Source: an uncultured Clostridia bacterium
GTDB taxonomy: Bacteria; Bacillota; Clostridia; Lachnospirales; Anaerotignaceae
DNA: 58,445 nucleotides
Reading direction: 5' to 3'
Assembly (NCBI GenBank): GCA_902477755.1
Contig: CABSIK010000013.1
Location: 1-58,445 of the forward strand
Made by a program: the position numbers and the translations under genes. The notes beneath the pieces are model-generated. The model was not told the DNA's origin and made no database searches. It worked only from the letters and a program-made list of their open reading frames with translations. Shown here one piece after another: positions 50,596 through 58,392 of this stretch; the first letter of the stretch is position 1; each line of letters opens with the position of its first letter.

Positions 50596-52424
50596 TTTTC
50601 CACCCTCCCTCCTTTGAAGTTGCCATAGCCATAATGGTCGCACCGCAGACAGCGGCAGCTTTCCTGCATGGCTTCTTCATGGGTCAAGCCGCATTCAATC
50701 AGATTAAAGTCATGGTTTCTTTCACCGGCACTGCGTTCTGTGGTATTGACTCTGCCGCCGGCAGGCATTGCGTTGAGGCGTACAGGAGGGATTTCCACAT
50801 CCACTGTGATCTGATGATTGTAACCCAGATATTCGTCGATATTTGCAGCCGCTACCTTGCCTGCCGCAATGGCACGAATCACGGTTGCAGGGCCTGTTAC
50901 ACAGTCACCGCCAGCAAATACGCCTTCAATATTTTCCACATCACTGCTTGCCATAGCATCAATAACACCCCGTTTGATGGGCACGCCATATTCTTCAAAG
51001 GGCTGTGTTTCAATGCCCTGCCCAATGGCAACGATGATGATATCGCAGGGAATCCGCACAGGAGGTGCATCCGCAGGCATGGGACGAGGTCTGCCGCCGC
51101 TGTCCATAGGGCCAACAATCTGGGGCTGTGCCCACAGTGCTGTTACATTATCGTCCTCATCACCAGAAATACGCAGAGGCGCATGCATACACATGATTTC
51201 ACAGCCTTCACCCAATGCGCCTTCGATTTCATCGGGCAGGGCTGTCATATCCACTTTTCTTCTGCGGTATACGCAGGTAACGCTTTCCGCCCCCAGACGT
51301 TTTGCACTTCTGGTACAGTCCATAGCCACATTACCACCGCCTACAACGACTACACGTTTTTTCTTGAAATCAGGCAGTGCACCGTCACCAATGCTGCTCA
51401 GCATCTGAACCGCAGACATTACACCGCGTTTGTCCTCGCCTTCGATGCCGATCTTTTTATCACTCTGGGCACCAATGGAAATATAAATACAGTCAAAAGC
51501 TTCTTTTAACTGGGGCAGTGTCACATCTTTGCCCACTTCCACGCCTGTATGTACCGTAATGCCTGTGGAAAGGATTGCCTGCAGATCTTCCTCCAGTCTT
51601 TCTCTGGGCAAACGATAGCTTGGAATGCCATAACGAAGCATACCACCCAGTTTTTTATGCTTTTCAAATACTTCTACATGATGTCCCATAAGGGCCAGAT
51701 AATAAGCCGCACTCAAACCACCAGGGCCTGCGCCCAAAATAGCAACTTTCTTGCCTGTTGGTTCCGCACAGGGGGGTGTGGGCACCACGCCGGCATTATC
51801 CACGGCAAACCGCTTCAAGGCGCGAATGTTGATGGCATCGTCCACCATATTTCTGCGGCACCGTGCCTCACAAGGATGTTCACAAACCATGGCACAGGAT
51901 GCCACAAAAGGATTGTCCTTGCGGATCAGCCGCACTGCGTCCGCATAGCGTTCATGGGAAATCAGCGCAATATACCCGGGAATATCCACATCCGCTGGGC
52001 AGAGGGCCACACAGGGCACCGGCTGATAAATATTGAACAGACAACGCTTATTGTGGATATGCTCCAGATAATCATCCCGGAAACCTAATACACCACGCAA
52101 TACCATTTCTGCCGCTTCTGTTCCAATGGCACAGTCTGCGGAATTTTTGATGACACGAGCGGTTTTTTCAATGAGCTGCAAATCCTCCTCACTGCCTTTG
52201 CCATCCAAAACTCTCTCCAACAGCACCTGTAACTGTCCCAAACCAACACGGCAGGGCACACATTTCCCACAGGTCTGGGCATGACACAGCTTCAAAAAAG
52301 CTGATGCCATATCCACTGGACAAAGCCCGGGAGGACTGGCAATGATTCTGCGTTCCACATCCCGATAAAGCCCTTCCACAACGGTCTGCGCCTTATCGGG
52401 CGTAATGATACTCAATCTGCTCAT
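50589..52424 (-). CDS. NuoF C-terminal domain / GltD-like FAD oxidoreductase fusion, hydrogenase partner
   Basis: A 611-residue iron-sulfur flavoprotein. Residues about 38-130 resemble the NuoF C-terminal [4Fe-4S] domain (CGKCVPCRVGLGQLQVLLE...ADCAIG) without the NuoF FMN/NADH domain. Next is a GltD-type Fer4 region with CPADVDIPGYIALI and CAMVCEHPCEARCRR, an FAD site (VAILGAGPGGLSAAYYLALMG), an NAD(P) site (VVVVGGGNVAMDCTRSAKRLG) and FAGGDCVTGPATVIRAIAAG. A last CRCLRCDHYG pair is C-terminal. It is likely to pass electrons between NAD(P)H and HydA. ATG at 52424 follows AAGGAGG. It shares seven bases with hydA, so a two-subunit enzyme is likely. Confidence 0.9.
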   Translation of the reverse strand: MSRLSIITPDKAQTVVEGLYRDVERRIIASPPGLCPVDMASAFLKLCHAQTCGKCVPCRVGLGQLQVLLERVLDGKGSEEDLQLIEKTARVIKNSADCAIGTEAAEMVLRGVLGFRDDYLEHIHNKRCLFNIYQPVPCVALCPADVDIPGYIALISHERYADAVRLIRKDNPFVASCAMVCEHPCEARCRRNMVDDAINIRALKRFAVDNAGVVPTPPCAEPTGKKVAILGAGPGGLSAAYYLALMGHHVEVFEKHKKLGGMLRYGIPSYRLPRERLEEDLQAILSTGITVHTGVEVGKDVTLPQLKEAFDCIYISIGAQSDKKIGIEGEDKRGVMSAVQMLSSIGDGALPDFKKKRVVVVGGGNVAMDCTRSAKRLGAESVTCVYRRRKVDMTALPDEIEGALGEGCEIMCMHAPLRISGDEDDNVTALWAQPQIVGPMDSGGRPRPMPADAPPVRIPCDIIIVAIGQGIETQPFEEYGVPIKRGVIDAMASSDVENIEGVFAGGDCVTGPATVIRAIAAGKVAAANIDEYLGYNHQITVDVEIPPVRLNAMPAGGRVNTTERSAGERNHDFNLIECGLTHEEAMQESCRCLRCDHYGYGNFKGGRVEKW

Positions 52425-52454
52425 ATCGCACCTCCTTACCAAACATCTGCCTGA

Positions 52455-52512
52455 TAAAAAAAGAGTGCCCCCTCCCAGAAGGAATCCTATCTTTCTTTCT
52501 GGCTCCAGCACT
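52455..52512 (-). terminator. Leader terminator-like hairpin of the hydrogenase operon
   Basis: On the minus strand, AGTGC and CCAGAA pair with TTCTGG and GGCACT across a 17-base loop, followed by CTTTTTTTATC, only 30 bases before the flavoprotein start. Its place inside the leader points to an attenuation or riboswitch-like element. Confidence 0.65.
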
Positions 52513-52646
52513 TTTCCAACAGGCTCCTATTTACAACAATCTTCTTTCTTCACCGAAAATTCCCTTTTCGGCAAACAAACAAAGGACTGCATATTTTCCA
52601 TAAAAATAATTATAAAATATCACTCTGTTCCCCGTTTGTATTTTTT

Positions 52647-52675
52647 ATTATACCATAAGATTTCTGTTTCTTCTA
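52647..52675 (-). promoter_or_regulatory. Hydrogenase operon promoter, tentative
   Basis: TATAAT (52647-52652) with a poor -35 (TAGAAG, 52670-52675) at 17 bases. It would give a leader of about 215 bases with several short hairpins (for example CCGAAAAGGGAATTTTCGG). No known riboswitch class is recognised in that leader. Confidence 0.5.
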
Positions 52676-52683
52676 ATAGAAAA

Positions 52684-52709
52684 AAGGAATCCTTTGATAA
52701 GGATTCCTT
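52684..52709 (-). terminator. Terminator of the lipoprotein gene
   Basis: AAGGAATCC / GGATTCCTT hairpin with flanking A- and T-runs, just after the stop of the minus-strand lipoprotein gene. Confidence 0.85.
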
Positions 52710-52730
52710 GTGTTTTCTACTAAAAATCAT

Positions 52731-53645
52731 TCAAACTTCCTGTATGAAGGTTCTCGTTTCCCTTTCATAAACATAGCCTTCTGCGGCCAATACCGCCTGC
52801 AGATCCTCCAAATTGGCATACAGCTTCTGGCCATCATAAATGCAGGCAATTCGCATGCCCTCTCCCGTCAGGACATAACTGGAGATCAGACGCTTTTCCA
52901 AAAAATCCTGAGAAATTGTCTCCATAGGCACCTGATAGCTTTCCACCGCATCCTCCTGATGCATGTGCAGGATGCCTTTATGCAGCGCAAAGGATAGCCC
53001 CATATTTTCCGCTAAATCCGGCAGGCTCACATATTCCTCCTGAAAAGATACCTCTGTAAAAGGAATGTCATCCGTCAAAGCTTTTTCAAAAAGCACACAA
53101 CCCCATGAAGTCTTTAGGGGCATTGTGGGCCGCAGCGGATATAGTTCCCATCTTTCATCTTCTTCCTCTTTTTTCTCAATGAGATAAGCCCCGTAGCGAG
53201 TATGCTGCAATTGTTCCGCATCCTCCCATATACCGCCATAAGTCATATAAGACTGTTCTGGATTTTCCCCCACAAGATTTTCCACCGCCACCATCAACTC
53301 ACCGTTGATGACTTCTGTTGGTATCAGCAGCCCGTTGCAGTACACACTGTCTGTTCCAGAATCACCGTTGATAATAAATGACTCTTTCTGCACCGTTTTC
53401 ATATCCGGTGCCAGCGGATACAGCTCCCATAAGTTTTCTGTACTGCCGACAGGCTGTGCCTTCTTTTGCAGTGCAAAGCCGTGATCCTGCAAACTTTCCA
53501 CGGATATCCAATGTTTTTCTTCCATTTCTGTTGTTGGTACTTCTGCGCCACCAATGGCAATGGTCACGGACTCTCCGCATCCGCTCAGCCCCAAAATACA
53601 GAACACTGCCAACAAAAAATAGAAATGCTTTCCCCTTCTTTTCAT
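52731..53645 (-). CDS. Lipoprotein with two stalk-like repeats, unknown function
   Basis: A 304-residue secreted protein. Signal peptide at about 1-20 with lipobox LGLSGCGE (Cys about 22), so it is anchored outside the membrane. Two related blocks follow: ENLWELYPLAPDMKTV (about 70) and DERWELYPLRPTMPLKT (about 167), each next to a V-Y-C/V-L-F strand and a TEV segment, which suggests an internal duplication. The general look (short strands, V-S-L-x-D-L-A and A-N-L-E-D-L-Q segments) recalls copper-amine-oxidase N-terminal-like stalk domains, but this is weak. No enzyme motif is seen. Divergent from the alcohol dehydrogenase gene. Confidence 0.75.
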   Translation of the reverse strand: MKRRGKHFYFLLAVFCILGLSGCGESVTIAIGGAEVPTTEMEEKHWISVESLQDHGFALQKKAQPVGSTENLWELYPLAPDMKTVQKESFIINGDSGTDSVYCNGLLIPTEVINGELMVAVENLVGENPEQSYMTYGGIWEDAEQLQHTRYGAYLIEKKEEEDERWELYPLRPTMPLKTSWGCVLFEKALTDDIPFTEVSFQEEYVSLPDLAENMGLSFALHKGILHMHQEDAVESYQVPMETISQDFLEKRLISSYVLTGEGMRIACIYDGQKLYANLEDLQAVLAAEGYVYERETRTFIQEV

Positions 53646-53693
53646 TTCTTCCTCCTAAATATAAGAATACCCCCGAAACATAGTCCTGCTTTC

Positions 53694-53722
53694 ACTATAT
53701 GCCCACTTTCCCACGCTGTCAA
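53694..53722 (-). promoter_or_regulatory. Promoter of the lipoprotein gene
   Basis: TTGACA (53717-53722), 17-base spacer, TATAGT (53694-53699). The -35 box lies inside the palindrome at 53715-53728. Confidence 0.75.
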
Positions 53723-53728
53723 GACAGC
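53715..53728. promoter_or_regulatory. Palindrome between divergent promoters
   Basis: GCTGTC-AA-GACAGC inverted repeat covering the -35 of the leftward promoter and ending five bases before the -35 of the rightward promoter (53733). A candidate shared operator; no regulator gene is adjacent. Confidence 0.5.
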
Positions 53729-53732
53729 ATAT

Positions 53733-53761
53733 TTGACAGGGTTCTGGGATTGTGCTATGAT
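53733..53761 (+). promoter_or_regulatory. Promoter of the alcohol/aldehyde dehydrogenase operon
   Basis: TTGACA (53733-53738), 17-base spacer, TATGAT (53756-53761): strong consensus. Confidence 0.82.
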
Positions 53762-53803
53762 TTCTGCGAAAAACCGATATTTGAAACAAAAGGAGTTTAT
53801 ATC

Positions 53804-55006
53804 ATGCTTTTGCCAAGAAAAATATACTGCAGAGCATTTCAGGAAATTTTTCATATAGCAATTCCTTTCCTGCCTTATCGAAAGCCTGCTCTGCTCCATC
53901 ATACAGACGCTCTGGTTCCCTTGTTCCAGCGAAAGGGCATCTCCTGCATCCTGCTGGTAACAGACCCTGTAGTAAGGGGAAATCAGATTACACAGCCCTT
54001 AGAAATGTCTTTAAAACAGGCTGGCATTACCTGCATCGTTTATGACCAGACTGTATCCAACCCTACTACCGATCAAGTGGAAGAAGCTAGGGCATTATAC
54101 ACTGCCCATCATTGTCAAGCCATCATTGGCTTCGGCGGCGGTTCTTCCATAGACTGTGCAAAAGCTGTTGGGGCAAGAATCGCACGACCCAGAAAAACGC
54201 TGGATAAAATGGAAGGCATTTTGCAGGTATGGAAAAAACTGCCCCTGCTCATTGCCATCCCCACCACCGCTGGCACCGGCAGCGAAACCACGCTGGCGGC
54301 AGTCATCACTGACAGCCGCACACGGCATAAATATCCCATCAACGACTTTGTACTCATTCCCAGATACGCTGTTCTGGATCCAGAAGTCACCAGAGGACTT
54401 CCACCTGCTGTTACAGCAACCACAGGCATGGATGCATTGACCCATGCTGTGGAGGCTTTTATCGGCAACTCCACCACAAAGGAAACCAGACATGACGCCA
54501 TCAGCGCTGTGAAACTGATCTTTGCTTATCTGCCCAAAGCCCATGCCAACGGCAACGACATGACCGCTCGCCGTCACATGCTCCACGCAGCTTATTTTGC
54601 CGGAAACGCTTTCAGCAAATCTTATGTAGGCTATGTTCACGCTGTTGCCCATTCCTTAGGGGGACGGTATAATACCCCCCATGGTCTTGCCAACGCCGTA
54701 TTGCTTCCCTATGTTTTACAGGCTTATGGCAAACACGCTTACCGGAAACTCCATCGTCTGGCTGTTGCTATCGGCATTTCAGACCCTATGGAAAGCCATA
54801 GAGCCGGTGCGGAAAAATTCATTCAGGCAGTACGGGATTTGCAGGATATTCTGGATATTCCCAGAAAACTGCCGGAAATACAGGCGGCTGATATTCATTC
54901 TCTTGCCAAAAAAGCAGATCACGAAGCCAATCCCCTGTACCCTGTTCCTAAACTTATGAATGCTAAGGAATTACAGCGTTTTTACTATGATATTATGGAG
55001 GACTAA
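53804..55006 (+). CDS. Iron-containing alcohol dehydrogenase
   Basis: Group III (Fe-dependent) NAD(P) alcohol dehydrogenase of 400 residues. It has FGGGSSIDCAKAVGAR (nucleotide loop, about 109), PTTAGTGSETT, NDFVLIPRYAVLDPEV, and metal ligands in TTGMDALTHAVEAF, GYVHAVAHSLGG and YNTPHGLANAVLL (Asp and three His). The substrate is not fixed; relatives act on ethanol, butanol, 1,3-propanediol or lactaldehyde. The ATG at 53804 follows AAAGGAG. The next gene, an aldehyde dehydrogenase, starts three bases after its stop, so the pair probably interconverts alcohol, aldehyde and acid. Confidence 0.94.
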   Translation: MLLPRKIYCRAFQEIFHIAIPFLPYRKPALLHHTDALVPLFQRKGISCILLVTDPVVRGNQITQPLEMSLKQAGITCIVYDQTVSNPTTDQVEEARALYTAHHCQAIIGFGGGSSIDCAKAVGARIARPRKTLDKMEGILQVWKKLPLLIAIPTTAGTGSETTLAAVITDSRTRHKYPINDFVLIPRYAVLDPEVTRGLPPAVTATTGMDALTHAVEAFIGNSTTKETRHDAISAVKLIFAYLPKAHANGNDMTARRHMLHAAYFAGNAFSKSYVGYVHAVAHSLGGRYNTPHGLANAVLLPYVLQAYGKHAYRKLHRLAVAIGISDPMESHRAGAEKFIQAVRDLQDILDIPRKLPEIQAADIHSLAKKADHEANPLYPVPKLMNAKELQRFYYDIMED

Positions 55007-55009
55007 ACC

Positions 55010-56389
55010 ATGAATAAAGCAGATACCACCCATTTGATAGAAAAACAAAAGGCTTTTTTTGCCACAAGGAAAACACATTCCCTTGCTTTTCGTATGCATG
55101 CATTGGCAATGCTGAAAAGAGCCATTGAAATCCACGAAAAAGAAATCCATGCCGCATTGGAAGCAGATTTGGGCAAAAGCCCCTTTGAAAGTTATATGTG
55201 CGAAACAGGCATGTGTCTGGCAGAAATCACTTATCAGATGAAACACCTGAAAAAATTCGCCTCTCCCAGACGGGTAAAAACACCTCTGGCACAATTTCCT
55301 GCAAAAAGCTATGTTCAGCCCAGTCCTTATGGCGTAACACTCATCATGAGCCCTTGGAACTATCCATTTCTGCTGACCATTGAACCGCTGGTAGACGCAT
55401 TGGCGGCAGGGAATACTGCCGTTGTAAAGCCCAGTGCCTATTCTCCCTATACCTCTGCATTGATACAGGAATTACTGGAAGAATGTTTTGATCCTGCCTA
55501 TGTAGCCGTTGTCACCGGCGGCAGAAAAGAAAATGGCTTCCTGTTGGAACAGAACTTTGACTATATTTTCTTTACAGGCAGTCAGGGTGTCGGAAAAGAA
55601 GTTCTCCGTCATGCCGCAGAACATCTGACTCCTGTTACACTGGAACTTGGCGGCAAAAGCCCCTGTATTGTAGACAGCACCGCCAATGTGAAACTGGCAG
55701 CGAAACGTATTGTATTCGGCAAATTCCTCAACTGCGGCCAGACTTGCGTGGCACCTGATTATATCTATTGTCACGAAAGCAAAAAAGAAGAACTGGTCAG
55801 CGAACTGAAAAAACAGATCATGAAGCAGTTCGGCAAATATCCTCTGGAAAATCCCAATTACGGCAAAATCATCAATGAAAAACACTTCCATCGTTTGCAA
55901 AACCTGCTCCATGCCTCTCAGCATGTCTGGGGCGGTCAATGTGATGCAGGAGAACTGAGAATCGCACCTGCTATTTTAGATAATGTTACTTGGGACGATG
56001 CTGTCATGCAGGAAGAAATCTTTGGCCCCCTGCTTCCCATTTTGACCTATCGTCACATGCGAGATGTGATGAATACCATCAACGAAAAACCTCATCCCCT
56101 CGCCCTGTATCTGTTCTCTGAAAATCCCAAAACCATCAGAGCTATCACAAAGCATTGTCAGTTCGGCGGCGGCTGTGTCAACGATACCATCATCCATCTG
56201 GCAACCAGTGAAATGGGCTTCGGTGGTGTCGGTGCCAGCGGTATGGGGTCTTACCACGGAAAAGCAGGCTTTGATACATTTTCTCATTTCAAAAGTATTG
56301 TTGACAAAAAAACATGGCTGGATCTGCCTATGCGCTATCAGCCTTACGAGGAGCTTTATGCATCCATGATTCGCATGTTTTTAAAATAA
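55010..56389 (+). CDS. NAD(P)-dependent aldehyde dehydrogenase
   Basis: A 459-residue aldehyde dehydrogenase of the shorter class 3-like type. It has IMSPWNYPFLLTIEPLVDALAAGN (cofactor entry, abbreviated), VVKPSAYSP, FTGSQGVGKEV, the general base Glu in LELGGKSPC, the nucleophile Cys in KFLNCGQTCVAPDY (about residue 245), and EEIFGPLLPILTY. It oxidises aldehydes to acids; length and the FLNCGQTC form resemble enzymes for medium or long aliphatic and aromatic aldehydes. Second in the operon with the iron alcohol dehydrogenase. Probably soluble, though C-terminal anchoring cannot be excluded. Confidence 0.94.
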   Translation: MNKADTTHLIEKQKAFFATRKTHSLAFRMHALAMLKRAIEIHEKEIHAALEADLGKSPFESYMCETGMCLAEITYQMKHLKKFASPRRVKTPLAQFPAKSYVQPSPYGVTLIMSPWNYPFLLTIEPLVDALAAGNTAVVKPSAYSPYTSALIQELLEECFDPAYVAVVTGGRKENGFLLEQNFDYIFFTGSQGVGKEVLRHAAEHLTPVTLELGGKSPCIVDSTANVKLAAKRIVFGKFLNCGQTCVAPDYIYCHESKKEELVSELKKQIMKQFGKYPLENPNYGKIINEKHFHRLQNLLHASQHVWGGQCDAGELRIAPAILDNVTWDDAVMQEEIFGPLLPILTYRHMRDVMNTINEKPHPLALYLFSENPKTIRAITKHCQFGGGCVNDTIIHLATSEMGFGGVGASGMGSYHGKAGFDTFSHFKSIVDKKTWLDLPMRYQPYEELYASMIRMFLK

Positions 56390-56397
56390 AAAACAGA

Positions 56398-56442
56398 AAG
56401 AACCGGAAGCTTTGAAAAACGAAGTTCTCCGGTTCTTTTTTG
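56398..56442 (+). terminator. Terminator of the dehydrogenase operon
   Basis: AGAACCGGA...TCCGGTTCT hairpin with an AAGCTT/GAAGTT inner part, followed by T6. Confidence 0.88.
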
Positions 56443-56560
56443 TGTGCATATTCTGTCAGGTTATATCTGATTTTCGATGACAAATCTCTGTTTTTGTCTA
56501 TGGTTTTTTCTTCCCTATCTGCTAAGATATTCTCTAAAGATATAGACAGGAGGAATGTTT

Positions 56561-57364
56561 GTGCATCTTTTATTTACCATCAATGAAAATTATGTATCTG
56601 CATTAGAAACCTGTATCCGTTCCATCCTGCGTTTTCCCTGCGAAGAAGGATATGACCTTTATATTCTCCACGACCAGTTATCAGAAGCTGTCCAGCAGAA
56701 ACTGACTCGAAATACAGCCGAAAATGCAAGATTTCACTTTATTTCCGTACCGAATACAGCTTTTTCTGATTTCCCACAAAATACACGTTATCCCAAAACC
56801 ATGTATTACCGGCTATTGGCAGCCGAATTTCTGCCCGAATCATTAAACCGTGTGTTATATCTGGACCCGGATATCATCGTCATTCGTCCACTGGAAGAAC
56901 TCTATCACATGTCTTTTGACGGCAATCTTTTCTGTGGTGCCACCCATGTCCGCAAATTTTTAACACGACTGAACGGTGCGCGCTTGCAAATGCCAGAAAA
57001 TGCTCCGTATCTCAATTCTGGCGTACTTCTCATAAATCTGGAAGAACTGCGAAAACGCTCCTGCCGACAAGATATTCTAGCTTATATTGAAAAGCGTCAG
57101 GCTTATTTTACATTGCCGGATCAGGACATTCTTTCTGCTCTGTATGGAAACGAAACAAAACTTATTGACCATTTGCGTTATAATCTCAGTGACCGTATGT
57201 TCTTCCTTCATAATGCCAATCTTCAAAATGAAAAAATCGACTTAGATTGGGTTAGACAAAATACCTGTATCATCCACTACTGCGGAAAAAACAAACCCTG
57301 GAAAGAAAATTATCGAGGTATATTAGATTGCTTTTACCATGAAGTTCTCTCTTTAAAAAATTGA
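56561..57364 (+). CDS. Glycosyltransferase family 8
   Basis: A 267-residue retaining glycosyltransferase of the GT8 (galactosyl/glucosyl, LgtC-like) family. It begins HLLFTINENYVSALETCIRSI, has the metal-binding DxD as VLYLDPDIIVIRPLEELY (about 105-122), NSGVLLINLEELR, LPDQDILSALYG and IIHYCGKNKPWKENYRG near the C-terminus, all GT8 hallmarks. Sugar donor and acceptor are unknown; a cell-surface polymer or glycolipid is possible. The GTG at 56561 is preferred because AGGAGG lies seven bases upstream, while the ATG at 56555 is too close. It stands alone, with no surface-polysaccharide cluster nearby. Confidence 0.92.
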   Translation: MHLLFTINENYVSALETCIRSILRFPCEEGYDLYILHDQLSEAVQQKLTRNTAENARFHFISVPNTAFSDFPQNTRYPKTMYYRLLAAEFLPESLNRVLYLDPDIIVIRPLEELYHMSFDGNLFCGATHVRKFLTRLNGARLQMPENAPYLNSGVLLINLEELRKRSCRQDILAYIEKRQAYFTLPDQDILSALYGNETKLIDHLRYNLSDRMFFLHNANLQNEKIDLDWVRQNTCIIHYCGKNKPWKENYRGILDCFYHEVLSLKN

Positions 57365-57381
57365 ATTCTTCTCATTGAAAC

Positions 57382-57410
57382 TTTACGAAAAACTTTGTCC
57401 GTGATATGAT
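57382..57410 (+). promoter_or_regulatory. Promoter of the small membrane protein gene
   Basis: TTTACG (57382-57387), 17-base spacer, TATGAT (57405-57410). Confidence 0.7.
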
Positions 57411-57443
57411 AAACGTAATCGTTTCAAAAAGAGGAGGATTTCT

Positions 57444-57656
57444 ATGAAAGTTGAAACAAGACTCATTATCGGTCTAGTTTCTGCCGTTTTGGTATTTCTT
57501 TATGAATGGCTGTTTAAAAACACATTAGACTGGTATCCATCTATTGTAGCATTTGCTGTGGTTTATTTTATTTCCCCCTATGTATTCACACGTTCTTTCT
57601 TTTTGGGGAATCGAGGGGAGCAAAATCAGCAGAATAAAAATAATTCTAAAAAATAA
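57444..57656 (+). CDS. Small membrane protein, unknown
   Basis: A 70-residue protein with two hydrophobic segments (about 6-22 and 32-52) and a hydrophilic Asn/Gln/Lys-rich tail. AGAGGAGG precedes the ATG, and the gene has its own promoter and terminator, so it is probably real. No family is recognised. Confidence 0.72.
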   Translation: MKVETRLIIGLVSAVLVFLYEWLFKNTLDWYPSIVAFAVVYFISPYVFTRSFFLGNRGEQNQQNKNNSKK

Positions 57657-57660
57657 TCAT

Positions 57661-57703
57661 AAAAAATCACCCATTAGTTGTCTTGTTAAGGGGTGATTTT
57701 TTT
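57661..57703 (+). terminator. Terminator of the small membrane protein gene
   Basis: AAAAAATCACCC / GGGGTGATTTTTTT hairpin with T-run, shielding this gene from the convergent tRNA cluster. Confidence 0.85.
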
Positions 57704-57749
57704 GTTTCCGAAAATAAAAAAACGGACAATTATCTGTCCGTCAAATAAA

Positions 57750-57821
57750 TGATCCGTGCGGGATTCGAACCCGCGTTACCGCCGTGAAAGGGCGGTGTCT
57801 TAACCCCTTGACCAACGGACC
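57750..57821 (-). tRNA. tRNA-Glu(TTC)
   Basis: 72-nt cloverleaf, anticodon TTC, A discriminator, CCA not encoded. Last gene of the tRNA cluster on the minus strand. Sequence identical over the visible part to the truncated copy at 58393. Confidence 0.95.
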
Positions 57822-57834
57822 GTATAAAATAAAG

Positions 57835-57908
57835 TAGCGGAGGAGGGATTTGAACCCCCGACACTGCGGGTATGAACCGCATGCTCTAGCCAACTGAGCT
57901 ACTCCGCC
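57835..57908 (-). tRNA. tRNA-Met(CAT), elongator type
   Basis: 74-nt cloverleaf with CAT anticodon in a GCGG-TTCATAC-CCGC arm. The GGCGGAG start and the G1-U72 closing pair resemble the Bacillus elongator tRNA-Met. Confidence 0.88.
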
Positions 57909-57925
57909 ATACTTTACAAAAAACA

Positions 57926-57998
57926 TGGGAGTTACAGGGCTCGAACCTGTGACCCTCTGCTTGTAAGGCAGATGCTCTCCCAGCTGAGCTAAACTCCC
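57926..57998 (-). tRNA. tRNA-Val(TAC)
   Basis: 73-nt cloverleaf with anticodon TAC, A discriminator, no encoded CCA. Confidence 0.95.
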
Positions 57999-58004
57999 AT
58001 GAAA

Positions 58005-58078
<74 letters not shown>

Positions 58079-58093
58079 ATATTTAGTTTTAAA

Positions 58094-58167
58094 TGGGTCT
58101 TCAGGGACTCGAACCCGGGACCGTCCGGTTATGAGCCGGATGCTCTAACCAACTGAGCTAAAGACCC
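58094..58167 (-). tRNA. tRNA-Ile2(CAT), lysidine type
   Basis: 74-nt cloverleaf with a CAT anticodon but the GGCTCATAACC anticodon arm typical of Bacillus tRNA-Ile2, in which TilS converts the wobble C to lysidine to read AUA. tRNA-Met is the alternative. Confidence 0.82.
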
Positions 58168-58185
58168 GTGAAAACCTTAACTAAA

Positions 58186-58258
58186 AGCCGATGATCGGAC
58201 TCGAACCGATAACCTGCTGATTACAAGTCAGCTGCTCTGCCAATTGAGCCACATCGGC
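58186..58258 (-). tRNA. tRNA-Thr(TGT)
   Basis: 73-nt cloverleaf with anticodon TGT and T discriminator. First tRNA downstream of 5S rRNA. Confidence 0.95.
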
Positions 58259-58266
58259 ATATTGGA

Positions 58267-58385
58267 TTCTGGCGACCATCTACTCTCCCAGGCAGCTTCC
58301 CACCAAGTACCATCGACCGCTCAGGTCTTAACCGTCGTGTTCGGAATGGGAACGGGTGTGTCCCCTGAGCGCATCATCACCAGAA
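58267..58385 (-). rRNA. rrf: 5S ribosomal RNA
   Basis: Minus-strand sequence with the conserved 5S core: CCCGTTCCCATTCCGAACACG, and GATGGTACTTGG, closed by TCTGGTGATGATGCG and GGTCGCCAGA ends. The start and end are approximate. It is directly followed by the tRNA cluster and preceded by a tRNA-Glu. Confidence 0.93.
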
Positions 58386-58392
58386 ATCTCAA

